A stretch of 64,000 bases of DNA, from assembly GCA_003427395.1 (NCBI GenBank), contig BFEA01000298.1, positions 272,475-336,474 of the forward strand. The letters run 5' to 3'. The notes beneath the pieces were generated by a model. That model saw nothing but the letters and a program-made list of their open reading frames with translations, did no database searches and was not told the origin of the DNA. Positions 22,851-36,349 of the stretch are shown piece by piece (the first letter of the stretch is position 1; each line of letters opens with the position of its first letter). A program made the translations under genes and the position numbers. This DNA is from Chara braunii. Lineage: Eukaryota; Streptophyta; Charophyceae; Charales; Characeae.

Positions 22851-24050
22851 TCTGATCATCGTGTCCAACCCGATAACCGATCTTCTGAGCTGCCCAAAAC
22901 ATCCAGTTCATGAGGTGGTCATCGTGTCCAACCTGATAACCATTCGGACGAGCTTCCCGCTACATCCTGTACGTGAGGTTGTCGCTGTATCCAACCTGAC
23001 AACCTTCTGGCGTTCATCGTATCCAATGCGATGACTTAACCGAGTCACAACCTGCCGAACAGTCATATTGTCGGGCACTTCCTATAACAACGCTTTCCCC
23101 ATTGCATGACGTGGTCATCGTGTCCAACCCAATGACCGGAGTGCAAGGTGACCAAGACATAAACTGCGTGAGGTGGTCGTCGTGTCCGACCCGATGACCA
23201 GTGATGTGGCCGTCATGTCCAACCGGATAACCATTCGGGCGAGCTGCTCATTACATCCTGTGGTTGAGGTCGTCGTGTCCAACCCGATAACCATTCAGGC
23301 GAGCTGCTCGTTACATCCTGTGGATGAGGTTGCCGTCGTATCCATCCTGACAACCTTCCGGCGTCACTTCAGCGTTCATCGCATCCAACGCGATGACTCC
23401 AGCAAGACATAACCTGCCAAACACTCATATTGTCGGGAACTTCTTCTGCTTCCTATGACACCTCTTCCCCATGTGCATGATGTGGTCATGGTGTCCAACC
23501 CGATAACCGGAAGTGCAAGGTGCACAAAATATATACTGCATGAGGTGGTGGCCGTGTCCAACCCGATGACCAGCCGAGCGACATGCCCAAAACATCCCGT
23601 GATAAGGCCGTTGTGAAACCTTCCCGATAGCCTGCCATCGGCCCAAGTATCCAACACGATGAGCCAACGCCGAGATAACCTGGCCACAACGCACGTTCTC
23701 GGGCAGGACCTTTACGGGTGACCCGAAGGTAACCAGTTGTCGTTGTATCTTCTGTGATGCTTGCCGAAAGTCGTGGTGCCAATCTTGGTGCCTGATTTAT
23801 ATTCTGCTCCACCTAGGTGGTCGTGTCCTTGATATGGTTGTCGTGTCCAACCTGACAACCAGTCGAGAAAGGTGCCAATGCATCACGTCTATGAGGCTGT
23901 TGTGGTGTGCGGAACGATAGACTGTCCAGTGAGCGTCGTGCCCGAAATGATGACTCAACCTCGGTGCATGATTTGTGTCGTCGAGCCCGCACAACAACCT
24001 CCCAGCGGTTGTCGTGTCCTGCCATCCGTAAAGCCTGAATTCTGGTAAAC
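22851..24050. repeat. Palindromic-core array, block 2 (degenerate form)
   Basis: The related but less symmetric core GTCATCGTGTCCAACCCGAT followed by AACC occurs near 22851, 22917, 22980, 23111, 23175, 23211, 23270, 23330, 23483, 23550, 23645, 23817 and 23836. Spacers share CGAGCTGCTCRTTACATCCTG and AACCTGCCRAACASTCATATT (in part CAGTCATATTGTCGGG). Compared with block 1, the right arm has drifted from AACACGAC to AACCCGAT, which breaks the dyad. Confidence 0.85.
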
Positions 24051-24179
24051 GACTGTGGTCGTGACCAAACAGTATTCGACAGGTGCTCCTTGCAGCAAAT
24101 GTCGCCTTGGGAACCGTCTGTCCGCGAAAGCTCGAAGACGACTGACTGTTTGCCACAACAATGTTTGTTACAAAAAAAA

Positions 24180-26050
24180 AAATTTTGCTCTATACAATAG
24201 TGCTTTCGGTCATCCCAGTCGAAGACGACCGATTGTTCGGCACATACAGAAGGTCGTCGGTACCGAACTGTTAGGGACATTGCCTATTGCCTGTTTGTAA
24301 GTGGTGGACATAGGGTAATAAGCAATGTCGGTGGCACATATAGAAAGTCGAAGACAACCGACTGTTTGGCATATACGAATGGTTAGGTATCCGACCGTGT
24401 GAATACACAGGGTACATATGTATATCCTGAAGATGTGACGCACTAACCTAACACTTACGCATGGTCATCCCGGACAACGTGAATACACAGGGTACATATG
24501 TATATCCCGAAAACTGAAAACTGCCTCAACCTATCAAGTGCCTAACGGAAGGAGAGGCAAATGGTGGTCAAGCAATGACATTGCGTGTAGTGTAGTATCA
24601 GGAAACAACAACCTTCCATGTTCAAGGGAACTACGGTCTCTGAAGATACCTTCGGTCTGGGGAAGCTGTCGTGTGTCCTCTACAATAGTGCTTTTGGTGA
24701 TCCGGACTTCAAACTGCTGACTGTTTGGCACATACTGAAGGTTTTCAACACGAACTGTCGTGACAACATGCCAATGTTGTAGGTAGTATCAGGAATTGGA
24801 TGACGAGGCGTTCAGAAGTCATCGTGTTCGACACGATGAAGGTTACTGATGCCTGACAGGTGGACGGCGTGGTGTCTAAGGAAAAGTGTCTCGTCTCGAC
24901 CACATGGAGCAGTGATATCTCGACTGTGCTATCTTTGTTATGGATAGCGGATGATCGACTGCATGGCATATGTGCAAAGTGGTCAGTCCCGAAGACTGAA
25001 GCCTGCCTCACTCTATCAAGTGCCTAACCTGCCATATGTGCATGGTCGTCAGTACTGAAAACTACCTCGCCCTATCAGATGCCTAACCGTAGAAGCGACA
25101 AATCGTGGACAAACAGTGACATTGCATGTAGTGTAGTATCAGGTGTCTGACCTTCCATGTTCGAGGGAACGACGGCCTTCGACGACACTTTCCGTCTGGG
25201 GAAGTTGTCGCGTGTCCTCCACAATAGTGCTTTTGGTGGTACGGACTTCGAACTGTCGACTGTTAGGCACATAACGAAGGTTCTCAAAACGAATTGTCGC
25301 AACAACATGCCAGTGTTGTTGGTAGTCTCGAGAATTGGATGACGAGGCGTTCGGAAGTCGTTGTGGTCGACACGATTAAGGTTGCTGATGCCCGACATGG
25401 ATTTGAAATCCAATGTCTTCGGCATATGACAATTGCAGCTGACTGTATTCGAAAGCGGTTGCGATTGGTCATCATGTACAACACATACACGATCTCCTAA
25501 ATCAATCAAAGTTGGAAAAGGATTACTACTAAAAGACGGGTCATAGCCTATTGCTCTGAAAAGGGTGCGTCCACATTGCTGAATCGATGTTAATGATATA
25601 ATCAGTTCCCGAAGACTAAAGACTGCCTCACCCTGTCGGGTGCCTAACCGAAGGACGCGACAAATAGTGGATGAACTATGATATTGGGTCTAATACAGTG
25701 TCTTCATACAACTGCCTTCCATGTTCTCCAAACGACACCCTTCGGGGAAACCTTCTGTCTGGGAAACTATCATGTGTCCCTACAATAGTGCTTTTGGTGG
25801 TCCGGACTTCGAACTGCCGACTGTTTGGCACATTTCGGTGGTCCGGACTTCGAACTAGCGACTGTTTCGCACATATGAAAGGTTCTTAATACGAAATGTC
25901 GACAGCATGTCAATGTTGTGGGGAGTATCAAGGATAGGATTAAAGTCGTCGTGTTCGGCACGAGGAAGGTTTTGGATGCCCGACATGGATTTAAATTCAA
26001 TGTCTTCGGACAGTTGCAGATGACTATCATCGAGAGCGGTACCGATTAGT
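24180..26050. repeat. About 540-bp tandem repeat, four units
   Basis: The anchor ACAATAGTGCTTTTGGTG occurs at about 24193 (partial unit), 24682, 25221 and 25782. Each full unit also carries ACTGAAAACTGCCTC...TATCAAGTGCCTAAC, CATTGCRTGTAGTGTAGTAT, CCTTCCATGTTC, TCCGTCTGGGGAAG, CGGACTTCGAACTG..GACTGTT and a palindromic core near its end. The cores are at 24818, 25355 and 25948 (for example GTCATCGTGTTCGACACGAT). The cores tie this block to the array upstream. Confidence 0.85.
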
Positions 26051-26384
26051 CATCGTGTATAACAAAAATGTGGTGTCCTGAATCACTCAAAGTTTCAAAA
26101 GATGGTCATAGCCTTTTGCTCTTGAAAGATTATGTCCATATTTCTGAACGAATTTTAATGATATGGATCTATCGTCATGCTTTTGGCGACCGTAGCGTCA
26201 CAAATTTCTAAGATTGGTTATTTTTGTCTTCATAATATAAATGAATTCCCCAATTGAGTATTCCCCAGTCAGTGTCTGACTCATGCGCGGAATGAATAAT
26301 AACCCTTCGTTATATTTGTCTCGAACAACAACGTGTTTCTGCCTTTACTATATTAAGTGACTTATTTGTTCTCGCAAACTCATT

Positions 26385-29217
26385 ATGCCTTGCGGCACTT
26401 TATATCGGAAAGCTGAATATCCAGCGCTAGCAGGTATGGACTGCGTGGCGTCTAACACATTACTCGATGAGACTTGTCATGAGGAGATGCACGACCTCGC
26501 TATATGCTCTCCCGATTCTAAAGATGTAATTTATGACAATATTTTCACCTTCAACACACCTGCTCGTAAGAGGATGAGAGAGTTTGAATTTGATGTTGTT
26601 GCTTGCGAGAGCAGCTCCCCTGCCGTTCAACGCCCACAAGCGACAATATCACCTGACTCCGATAATGCAGATCGTAAAGTTGACGACAACGACGCTGACA
26701 GATCCACATCTGATGTAGACCACATTGTATGGGTGCCCAGATATTCACTCCGGGATCCTGAGCCTGATACTTCCCACAATTCTCTTGACTTTCGACTTGC
26801 AAGAGAAAGTTTGACCTCATATGACGAAAGGGAAGAGGATGGGTGCTCAAGTGCTTCAAATCGTTCTAGTGTCAATAGTTCTCCTGACAAAGACAGTTTT
26901 CCATGCAATAGCGACAAACGACTCTGATCATTGTCATCGAAATCATGACGACAGTCATGACATTTTTTCATATTTTGATGATATGTTTCCACAAAGATTG
27001 TCATTAGAAAAGCGTTCATATACGTATTGAAGAAGAATTTCGAGATCAAACAACGCGTTGGAGTCCGTTCATCGGAAGTTGACCAGGAAAGCGTTAGCAA
27101 AAATTCGCGAAAAAAATTGTTATAGACGAGAATGTTGTGCACAAATGACCTTAGATGACATCAAAGTTGTTCGAAGTGCATATTACTCTAAGGACCACAA
27201 AAGCAGAGATGCGTGGTGGATTGAAACTTTGAAACTATTTACATTTGTAGAAGACGGCAAGGAGATTGTGCAACCAACTTTCGGGAATAGAAAGGTGTGT
27301 ACAGTGCATGGTGCTTCACATTAGGTGTATGTAGAAATACATTTATAAAGAAATGGATGACCTTGTCGAAAGGTCATGTCATGCCAGAGCATGGCAGCAC
27401 TGGACTCAGACGCACATCTGCTACGTATGCAGCAATGTATCGTAAACTAAAGTCGTTCATACGTGACAACGGAGGTTTCATGCCCAACGACATGAAAACG
27501 AGAAATGGAGAATCGAGGGGGGGTTTGAGATTGTCTGCCTGCTATAATAAGGTGGACGTTTACAAGTTGTTGAAGACACAATTTGACAACATGGAGGTTC
27601 CAACTGTTTCTCTCCGGGTGTTTTACAACATGTGGAGAACACACTTCTGGCATGCGAAATTTCATGATATTGAACAAAATTTTGCAAAATGTGATAAATG
27701 CGTGGAATATAAAGAGTCTATAAATTCTGCAAAATACACACGAGTACATGAACATTTTGTTTCTTTGCGTGACAAGCATTTGGACCTTCAGCTCCACCAT
27801 CAGGCGGCTTACGAGGTGTAGAAGGATGAATCGAAAAGGTTGGCCGCAAACAGTTTGTGCATCATCATTGATGGCATGGACGAAAGTAGGACGAGTATTC
27901 CACATTTCGGTGGACAAAGCATATCAAAAACATTTTCTAATGTCCTAATGTTGAAAACAAACTTGACAGTCATCATCGCACACGGACGTTCCCCGTCTGT
28001 CCACGTTCACACGTGGTTTCCTTGCTACCCACATGACTCGAATGCTGTTGTTTCGTCAATCATGAAAGTCCTTCGCGACGTTCAGGCGTCAAGCGGCTTG
28101 CCTCCAACACTCAGGATACAAGCGGATAATTGTTGGTCAGAGAACAAGAATAGATACGTGTTAGCGTTGACCGCAACTTTGGTGAAATTCGGTTTCTTCA
28201 AATAGGTTGAGTTCGGCTTCATGCTCGTAGGGCACACACACACAGATGTCGATGCCACTTTTAGTCACTTTTCCCGCAAGCTGAAAATGCATGATGCATA
28301 CACTATGGCTGATCTCTTTAACATTATTGTTCGTTCGCAAACTGATCGTCCGTCATGTACGTTTATGGACGAAATTGCGGACTGGAGAAATGTTGTGAAA
28401 CCATTTTTAGTGAAGAGGTTGACAGGTTACACTCGTCCACGTGCATTTATATTTTTTATGGAAGATCATAACCGTGTGTTCTCGTGAAAGGGGTATTGTA
28501 CGAGTCCTGACTGGTCTTCGCCAGTTCACTGTTTTAAGAGAGATGCGAACAAGAGATATGTCGGACCGCAATGGTCAATTTTTCCAATGCCTGTCACACC
28601 GGAACGAACTCACAACGATTTTGTTTCAGGTGTAGAAGGTGTAAAGACATTTGTTGATTGGTTACAAAAAAAAACAACACGAGTGAGTTGAAATGGAGGG
28701 TGAGATAAATTTTTCGAAGGAGGGTGCATTGTCGTACTGGAAAGGGTTTTTAGAAACAATTGAAGATCAATATGAGTTTCAATCTCGAAGGTCGTCGCTC
28801 GAGGCTAGCTTCTGGCCGACAATGGAACGAATTGTGAAGAACGATTCACGGGACATTGATGTAGCTTTCCTCATGAAAAATTACGAGAACAAAGAACCAC
28901 TTTTCATAGGACCCTCTAATAAGCGTTCCAAACCAGAATTGAACTCTGTGACAGACGTCAAAAAGGGTCAATTTATTCTCCTACGTCCTTCACAAGATGA
29001 TATTGACGAAGGTGTTCCTGTATGGATCGGAAGAGTTGTTTCCGTTGTTGATACTGACGTTAGATCACCGACTTTCGACTACGTCCTCATTGAATATTGG
29101 GTACCACAACCTGTCGTGAAATCTCTCACTGTGCAATATACGAATGCGTGGAAGAAGACATGGAAGAAGGACAAAACATCACTTGAGCAATGGCGGCATG
29201 CAGACTATATTTTGTGA
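26385..29217 (+). pseudogene. DUF7869-like transposase relic, broken
   Basis: Protein-like text spans 2.8 kb in two frames. After an acidic N-terminal part (26385-26927) come RRECCAQMTLDDIKVVRSAYY (about 27125-27185), GVCRNTFIKKW, and a paired-cysteine site WHAKFHDIEQNFAKCDKC (about 27648-27700). Next are IIIDGMDESR (about 27861), IQADNCWSENKNRYVLAL (about 28108-28165) and VGHTHTDVDATFSHF (28228-28272). A C-terminal GQFILLRPSQ...VWIGRVVSV segment ends at 29217. The D...DN-x3-ENKNR...GHTH-x-DVD pattern matches what I remember of DUF7869-type proteins, thought to have an RNase H-like transposase fold. Lesions are TAG at 27819-27821 and 28203-28205, TGA at 28485-28487, and frame changes near 26930, 27300 and 28670. 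Some lesions could be introns. Confidence 0.6.
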
Positions 29218-29969
29218 AGGTGGACGTCAAAAATTTTATGCTTGGAGAACGGACTGCACATTCCAAAATTAGCCAGAGAAAACGTTACGGCATGCCTTGC
29301 TCTTCCTGATGATGATGAATATTAGCGTTCCTGATGATCAAGAACTTTAGCCTTAATTTTATCTCATTCCAATATTGTTTGGACTGTATTTCGTTGTTTC
29401 GGAGAATGGTCCAACCATTTGCGACCACAGGATGACCGCCTTGTGACATCGTATGGGAAAGAAACATATGGAGTGAGATGGGGGCAATATTTTTCGCGTT
29501 TGAAGTCATTTTTCAGGATTCAAAGTCATTGTCCAAGGTGTAGACGTCGGGCCACACAATTGGGAACATTGTCCTCATCAATATCTCTACATTTGTGATC
29601 GTCGGTGTTGCGGGTCGGGAATGTATCCACGAGAGGTGCTCGTCCCATTTTCGCAGTTGTATTATTCTGCAGTGAAAGTCTACTACAATAATTTGAAGGT
29701 CATGACATTGTTTTTTGTGGCGGCATGCATCCAAAGACGTTGCACGGTGTCAATCCTTATTCATAACGACTATTCTGCAAGTGTAAGCACGTCCAATGCA
29801 GATAACATTGATGTGCGAAGGCTAGCAGAATTTCGTAGAGCGATAAGAGAGCAACAAATGTTAAAAATATTAGTAGATGGGCTTGTTGACATGACAATCA
29901 AATATGTGTGGCATCTTCTAATGCGGGAATATAAGAGCATTGAAGCGCATGTAGAATATAGGAACCCTG
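29218..29969. other. 3' flank of the transposase relic
   Basis: A further 136-codon frame begins at 29621 and runs to 30031, and short coding-like text occurs at 29380-29560. I recognise no motif. It may be the decayed tail of the preceding element. Confidence 0.3.
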
Positions 29970-30420
29970 CACATCATGAACAAAACGATACCACTGTTTT
30001 GAAAAATTGGACAGTTTACAATAGAAGATAGCTTAGCTAAGTTCAAAGTATGGCAAAATGTTTCGTTTACTGCAAACCGTGGTTCTATCTGTCTGAATAT
30101 CAAACAAGAGTTGCTTTAAATTAAACACTCTGGTTCTTTTTTAAGTGACAACGTTTGGAGATGTAGGGGAACCACGTACATCATGGACAAAATGTTATCA
30201 CTGTTTGAAAATTTTGACATTTTATAATTTTAGATTTTGAACTTCATGATCGCAATTGCTAACTTAAAGTTAATTTAACTAAGTTAAAAGTGTGATGGCA
30301 AAAGGTTCTTATGGTTTACAGCAAATAGGGGTGTTGTCTGTCAGGGGGGCCGGTCATTTTTTTTTTTTTTATGCACTCTGGTTCTTTGAAATTCCTCAGT
30401 GGCAACACTTGGTGATGTAA
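29970..30420. repeat. About 205-240-bp tandem duplication
   Basis: CATCATGAACAAAACGATAC...CACTGTTTTGAAAAATT at about 29973 is matched by CATCATGGACAAAATGTTAT...CACTGTTTGAAAATTTT at about 30179. GCTAAGTTCAAAGTATGGCA, TTTACTGCAAACCG and CACTCTGGTTCTTT also pair between units, the last at 30125 and 30374. The copies are clearly diverged. Confidence 0.7.
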
Positions 30421-30794
30421 GGGGCGGAGGCCTCTTTGCAAGGCATATGATGGTGACCCCTTTGCAACAGATTTTTTTTCGCAGTATTCATATATTATTA
30501 TGACCGTTATGAAGAAGTTTTCCTTTGTTAACAACATGGACTGATAGTTATTTAAGTGTTTTGAAGTTCGTTAAATTTTTCATCATTGTATTTTTTATAT
30601 AACAAAAATATTCTTATTTCATTCATAAATGTCATTGACGTTTGTTTTGTCGAATATTGATAATTTAGGTATGTTCACTTTTCATAAAACATTTCATTTT
30701 TAACGAAAACACCGTTTTTCTTTTTCTGTACGTCTTTCTTGTTATTTTCTTGTATATCTTTTTTCCTATTTTTTTTTTCTGGTATTATTAATGT

Positions 30795-31750
30795 GTCTAA
30801 GTAAACACCTCTATGCAATGCCAAATAGTCTATCATGCCTTCTTTAAAGTGCATGTAACACTGTTTGGGGGTCTGCCCTGTTTGAGGGACATTCGTCGGA
30901 GTGACTTCGTGACTCGACAGGTGGTGGTAACCAATAGTCTGCAGGGTGCTATTGTGGTGTCAGTAGGTGATGGAATGCTTTGCTTTGTGTTAGATGTGAG
31001 TATTGTCTTGTCTGCACTTCTCCGCTGCCTTGTTGCTCACCCCCTTATCAGGTTGTTCCTTGTAGCTTGTTTGTTTGTCGTGGAGTTTGTTGACCTTGAC
31101 AATGATGATTTCTGCCTTGCTGCATTGTTGCCTCGCTGATTGCATACCTCTCCAACTCATGCAATTTGTTTGTATGCCATATAGTTGATCGTTGTTGCAG
31201 CACTGTCTTGTGCTTCATTGTTCCGCTGCTTTGCTACCCATCCGCTTGTGTTGTCATTCCATGCAGTTTGCTTTGACGTCGTCTAGTCGGGTTGCCCTAT
31301 TAGCGCGTATGGTGCTTCGTCGAGTCCTTGCCTTGCTGACATATTCCGCTTGTAGTATTTTTTGATGGTAGTCCACTTCCAACAGGGATCAAAAGAGTCC
31401 ACAACTAAAAGCATCAATATGGGGATTCCACAAATTGTCAAGGGTTCAGCCTCCTCATAAGTAAGTGCAAGCCCGACGGAACAGTCTGTCATCATCAATC
31501 GTCTCACTTTGTCTTTTTTTGTTTGAAATATTTAGTTTCTGTCAGACACTTTTTACCCTTACTTCTGTGTTGTTTATTTTGCCACCAACCTCTCCAATGT
31601 CCTCCATCCTATGTACCTTGCAGTCGCTTATTGTCCACTGGCAATGCCTTATTGTCTCACCGCCCTTCACCTCACTTTTTTTTCGCCTTAGAAGTCTTTG
31701 CTTGACATTGCATAGGCACATGTGACAGATGCAAGAGGACACCTCACCCT
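30795..31750 (+). repeat. Copy 2 of the roughly 1-kb diverged dispersed repeat
   Basis: This is the partner of 9727-10800, in the same orientation 21 kb away. Blocks are collinear along most of the length with many substitutions and small indels. The two copies flank the C48 gene, the palindromic array and the DUF7869-like relic. I see no terminal features proving that they are ends of one element. Confidence 0.6.
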
Positions 31751-33354
<1,604 letters not shown>

Positions 33355-33596
33355 ATATCCGTAAATATCTTACTCTTTTCGTTTTTTCTTCTTTAAAACA
33401 AAAAGGGCAATAACCTGGCAATATTATCATCCAACTGATCCGCTTTTAAAAATTCAGGATTGTAGTATTTTACTCATATGCTTCATATGGAGTTCGATCT
33501 CAGATCCGTATTTGAGCAATTCAGAGGTGTACCAATTGAGTTTCGCACCTCCCGCCCTTTTCGTTGGCATCATGGGTACAAGATTTGTATATGTAC

Positions 33597-35186
33597 ATGT
33601 CAACAAGTAGAAACGTTGTCGTGCGCATCGTGCATATGAATGGAAAGGTCTGACTTGGGCATAGGATTGCATTGGTTTTCTCTTTAACTTGTTGTCTCTG
33701 CGTGTTGTGTAGGTAGGTAGAAGGATGCTTGCAAAGGAGATTGATTATGCCTATTTGAGGAAATGAAAAAGGAGTGTTTTTTTTTGACTTCTCACTTGCC
33801 TGCATGCCAAGAAAAGTTTGTTGTTTTGAAAAACGTCAATTTTTTTTATGCGCACCGTAAAACGAATTAGAATCAAATAAAGCAGATAAGGTCAAACGGA
33901 CGTAGCCTTTTCCCCAAAGATTGACCATCTCTTTTTTGAATGACTTTTATATGTCCAAATGATTCTCATTCTCCATCACCTCTGACTCTTTTTCGTCTAA
34001 ATTACCTTAGGCAGGGGAGGATGAGAACAACTGAAAATTTACTTGCGGTGGACGTTTTCTCTTTTTCAAGGAAGCATCTGGGGGGGGGGTTCGTTGCTTT
34101 AGAGGCCGACCCTGTTATCGACCCAGAGTTGACCGTTCTACGGGGGGGTACTTTGTCGATTCGGTGTAGACGGCCCGAATTCTGAGATCCAAGTCTTGTG
34201 CTCGGGCGAGGAGGGGGAGTACTCCAGACCACTTCCTAGAGGAAAAGGATGCAACATCTCAAGCAACGCCCTTGATCAAGAATCATCTGCAAAACAGCCC
34301 ATCATCCAAGAAGATTGAGAATAGTATGGAGATGAGTGTGTGCGTGTTCAATCTTAGATTGACTGTAGGATGGAATGAATAACTTTGGCAGCGCATCTCA
34401 TCAAGTTAAAACTAAAACAGACCGACTACCTTGTCGGCTGCATATATGTTAGTGTCTAAAGTCAACTTCTTGTTGGCGGCTGTATGATTTTTGTTGAGTT
34501 CGACCCGGGGCGGTCGAGTGTTATTTTGATCTTGTGTTATTTTGATATTGTATTATAGGATGTATCTAATGATAATTTATATTCGTTTGGTTATCATTTC
34601 AGATTGGATATATATTTATGTCGACCACGGTCGATTCTATTTTATGTAACTATGTGTGGTTGTTATGTCTTTTTTTTTAACTGGTGACCAAAGGACTAGG
34701 ATATTGGGGGTTTCACACTTGGTTGAGACCGTCCTAGTCGATCGGCGTACGCTCTGTTTCTTAGGAGATCAGCGCCCTAATGGACGAACGACGTTCGGGT
34801 TCAATCGATGTTTTAATTGCACGTACCTATACAGTACCTACAGTGAGCGAGCCAACGCCCTTGGCTGACCCACCTCTACAATTGCATTTAAAAGCTTTCG
34901 CACGTGAGTTGGTAGCTCGGTAGAGATACGCCCCTAACGGTGTTGACAACCTCTTAGGGAAGCAAGCTTATGCCCCGCGGGAACCTGTCCTGTCGTAGGG
35001 GACCGAGGGATGTACAGCTGGCGCACGTGGCTAGAGCGGCGAAGGGACAACGTGACCACAACCGTCTCGGCGGTCCGCGGGATTAATTATGCGTCCTCCC
35101 CAAGTTGTCTCTATGGTTTCTATTTGAACTCCTGTTTGACATTGTCGGGAGGGCCCTCGCTCGCGCGGGGGCCGATGCGCACGACA
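33597..35186 (+). mobile_element. 5' LTR of a gag-only retrotransposon (left end truncated)
   Basis: This stretch aligns with 36350-37830. Shared blocks are CAGGTAGGTAGAAGG..., GCAGATAAGGTCAAACGGAC (about 33880 and 36710), GAAGCATCTGGGGSGGGGGTTCG, GTTATCGACCCAGAGT, GAATGAATAACTTTGGCAG, and TAACTCGGTAGRGATACGCCCC. GTCCTGTCGTAGGGGACCG also matches. The right end is fixed at CGACA (35186), two bases before a primer-site-like sequence. The left part present in the 3' copy (TGAACCCACACTTTG) is missing, so this LTR is truncated or replaced before about 33597. A related end sequence GATGCGCTCGACA recurs at 46598 and 46798. Confidence 0.8.
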
Positions 35187-35188
35187 GG

Positions 35189-35206
35189 TGGCGCCGTTGC
35201 CGATGA
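35189..35206 (+). other. Primer-binding site, tRNA-Asp-like
   Basis: TGGCGCCGTTGCC follows the LTR end by two bases. It matches the start of the classic plant Ty3/Gypsy primer site complementary to the 3' end of tRNA-Asp. The match then diverges (GATGATAACGG). Confidence 0.65.
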
Positions 35207-35512
35207 TAACGGCAAACTACCGTTGTCCTTGGTGGAACGACACTCCGGTAATGTAATTTTGATCAATAGACATTTAAGTAAATAATTTTGAATGATTTTA
35301 TTATTTTCAAATGATACAAGGATTGCACATGTATATATATCTATTACTAGATATGAGTATAATTTTTCTATTGATTTATCTAGTCACTCATTATGTAGAT
35401 CTTAGGAATCTTAAGATATTGAAATATTGAAATTATGGGTTTTATGAGATTTTGATTTAAAAAGCAAAATTCGATTATTGATAAAATTTTGTGTGTCTTG
35501 CAGCCTAAAACG

Positions 35513-36271
35513 ATGACGAAGGGGACGTTCAACTGTATGTGTCCTCTCTTCAAAGGCATCAAGGTCGCCGAGTTCTTACAGGCTTTCCAGAACTTGGCAT
35601 CATTGATGCTTTGGGATGAACATCACCAGTTCCTTTTTTTCCTTAACTTTGTCATCAAAGGGTTGAAATTTGACGTCGGACTTCTATCACGGGCTTCTGG
35701 AACTTGGGCTGAATTTGAAAGATTAATGATCGTCAAGTTTACGGAGTCACCCAGAAACGAGAATGATAAAGGAAAAAGGAAGTTCGTGCAAATAGGTGGC
35801 GAGGAGCAGAATGAGTCCGATAAGTTGGAACGACCTCGTAAGCTCGCTAACTTGCAGGCTGCGAGGGTTGCGCGTAACTTAGTTGAAGGGGGTCAAGGGA
35901 CTTGTCGAAAAGATAATCGAGCCAGGTATATTGAATCATTGCAAAATGTCCGTCTAGTATCTCGAGAAAACATTATGACCCCTTCGAATGTGAGTTTAGA
36001 GACACGAGAGCAAGGTGAATGTTCCAATCAGAGGGCTGACATAAAGAAAACCACAGGGCATTACAAACCCCTGAGGTGCACATACTGTGGCGTGTGGGGT
36101 CATAGGATGCGATTTTGCAAGCGCATTAACCGTGATATTGAAAAAGGAATTGTGAATAGACGTGAGGACGGTGTAGATCGGAAAAATGTGTTCGTCTTCC
36201 CAACTAAGAAGGAAGACAAATTTATTAGGGATGTGCTTATCGATCGCATGTGGGAGAAATTAAGGAGCTAG
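35513..36271 (+). CDS. gag: Retrotransposon Gag with CCHC zinc knuckle
   Basis: An open frame of 252 residues from the first ATG. The N-terminal part has the helical capsid pattern of Retrotrans_gag proteins (FKGIKVAEFLQAFQNLASL, then a W-x2-F-x3-M-x3-F region TWAEFERLMIVKF at about residues 64-76). A basic, charged linker follows. A perfect C-x2-C-x4-H-x4-C knuckle (CTYCGVWGHRMRFC) is at about residues 189-202, which in this family packages RNA into particles. A stop follows 50 residues later. Protease, reverse transcriptase and integrase are absent: LTR homology resumes within about 100 bases. The frame has no internal stops, unusual among the relics here, so it may still be functional or young. 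The frame is open upstream to a non-ATG codon at 35489. Confidence 0.85.
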   Translation: MTKGTFNCMCPLFKGIKVAEFLQAFQNLASLMLWDEHHQFLFFLNFVIKGLKFDVGLLSRASGTWAEFERLMIVKFTESPRNENDKGKRKFVQIGGEEQNESDKLERPRKLANLQAARVARNLVEGGQGTCRKDNRARYIESLQNVRLVSRENIMTPSNVSLETREQGECSNQRADIKKTTGHYKPLRCTYCGVWGHRMRFCKRINRDIEKGIVNRREDGVDRKNVFVFPTKKEDKFIRDVLIDRMWEKLRS

Positions 36272-36349
36272 ACCTATCTTGGCTCCGTTATTTTACTTTT
36301 GAGGCATTGTTTTTAAGTCTTGTAGATCTCATAATTTACGCTTATGTTT

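Noticed and set aside
19160-24050. CRISPR-like array
   Set aside because: Repeats are palindromic and evenly spaced, but spacers are themselves recurrent and inverted, spacing varies, repeats are degenerate, and the setting is a eukaryotic transposon-rich genome without cas genes.
26385-29217. Nuclear code with TAG read as Gln
   Set aside because: TAG-heavy stops fit it superficially, but TAA and TGA stops and frameshifts also interrupt the same relics, so decay is simpler.
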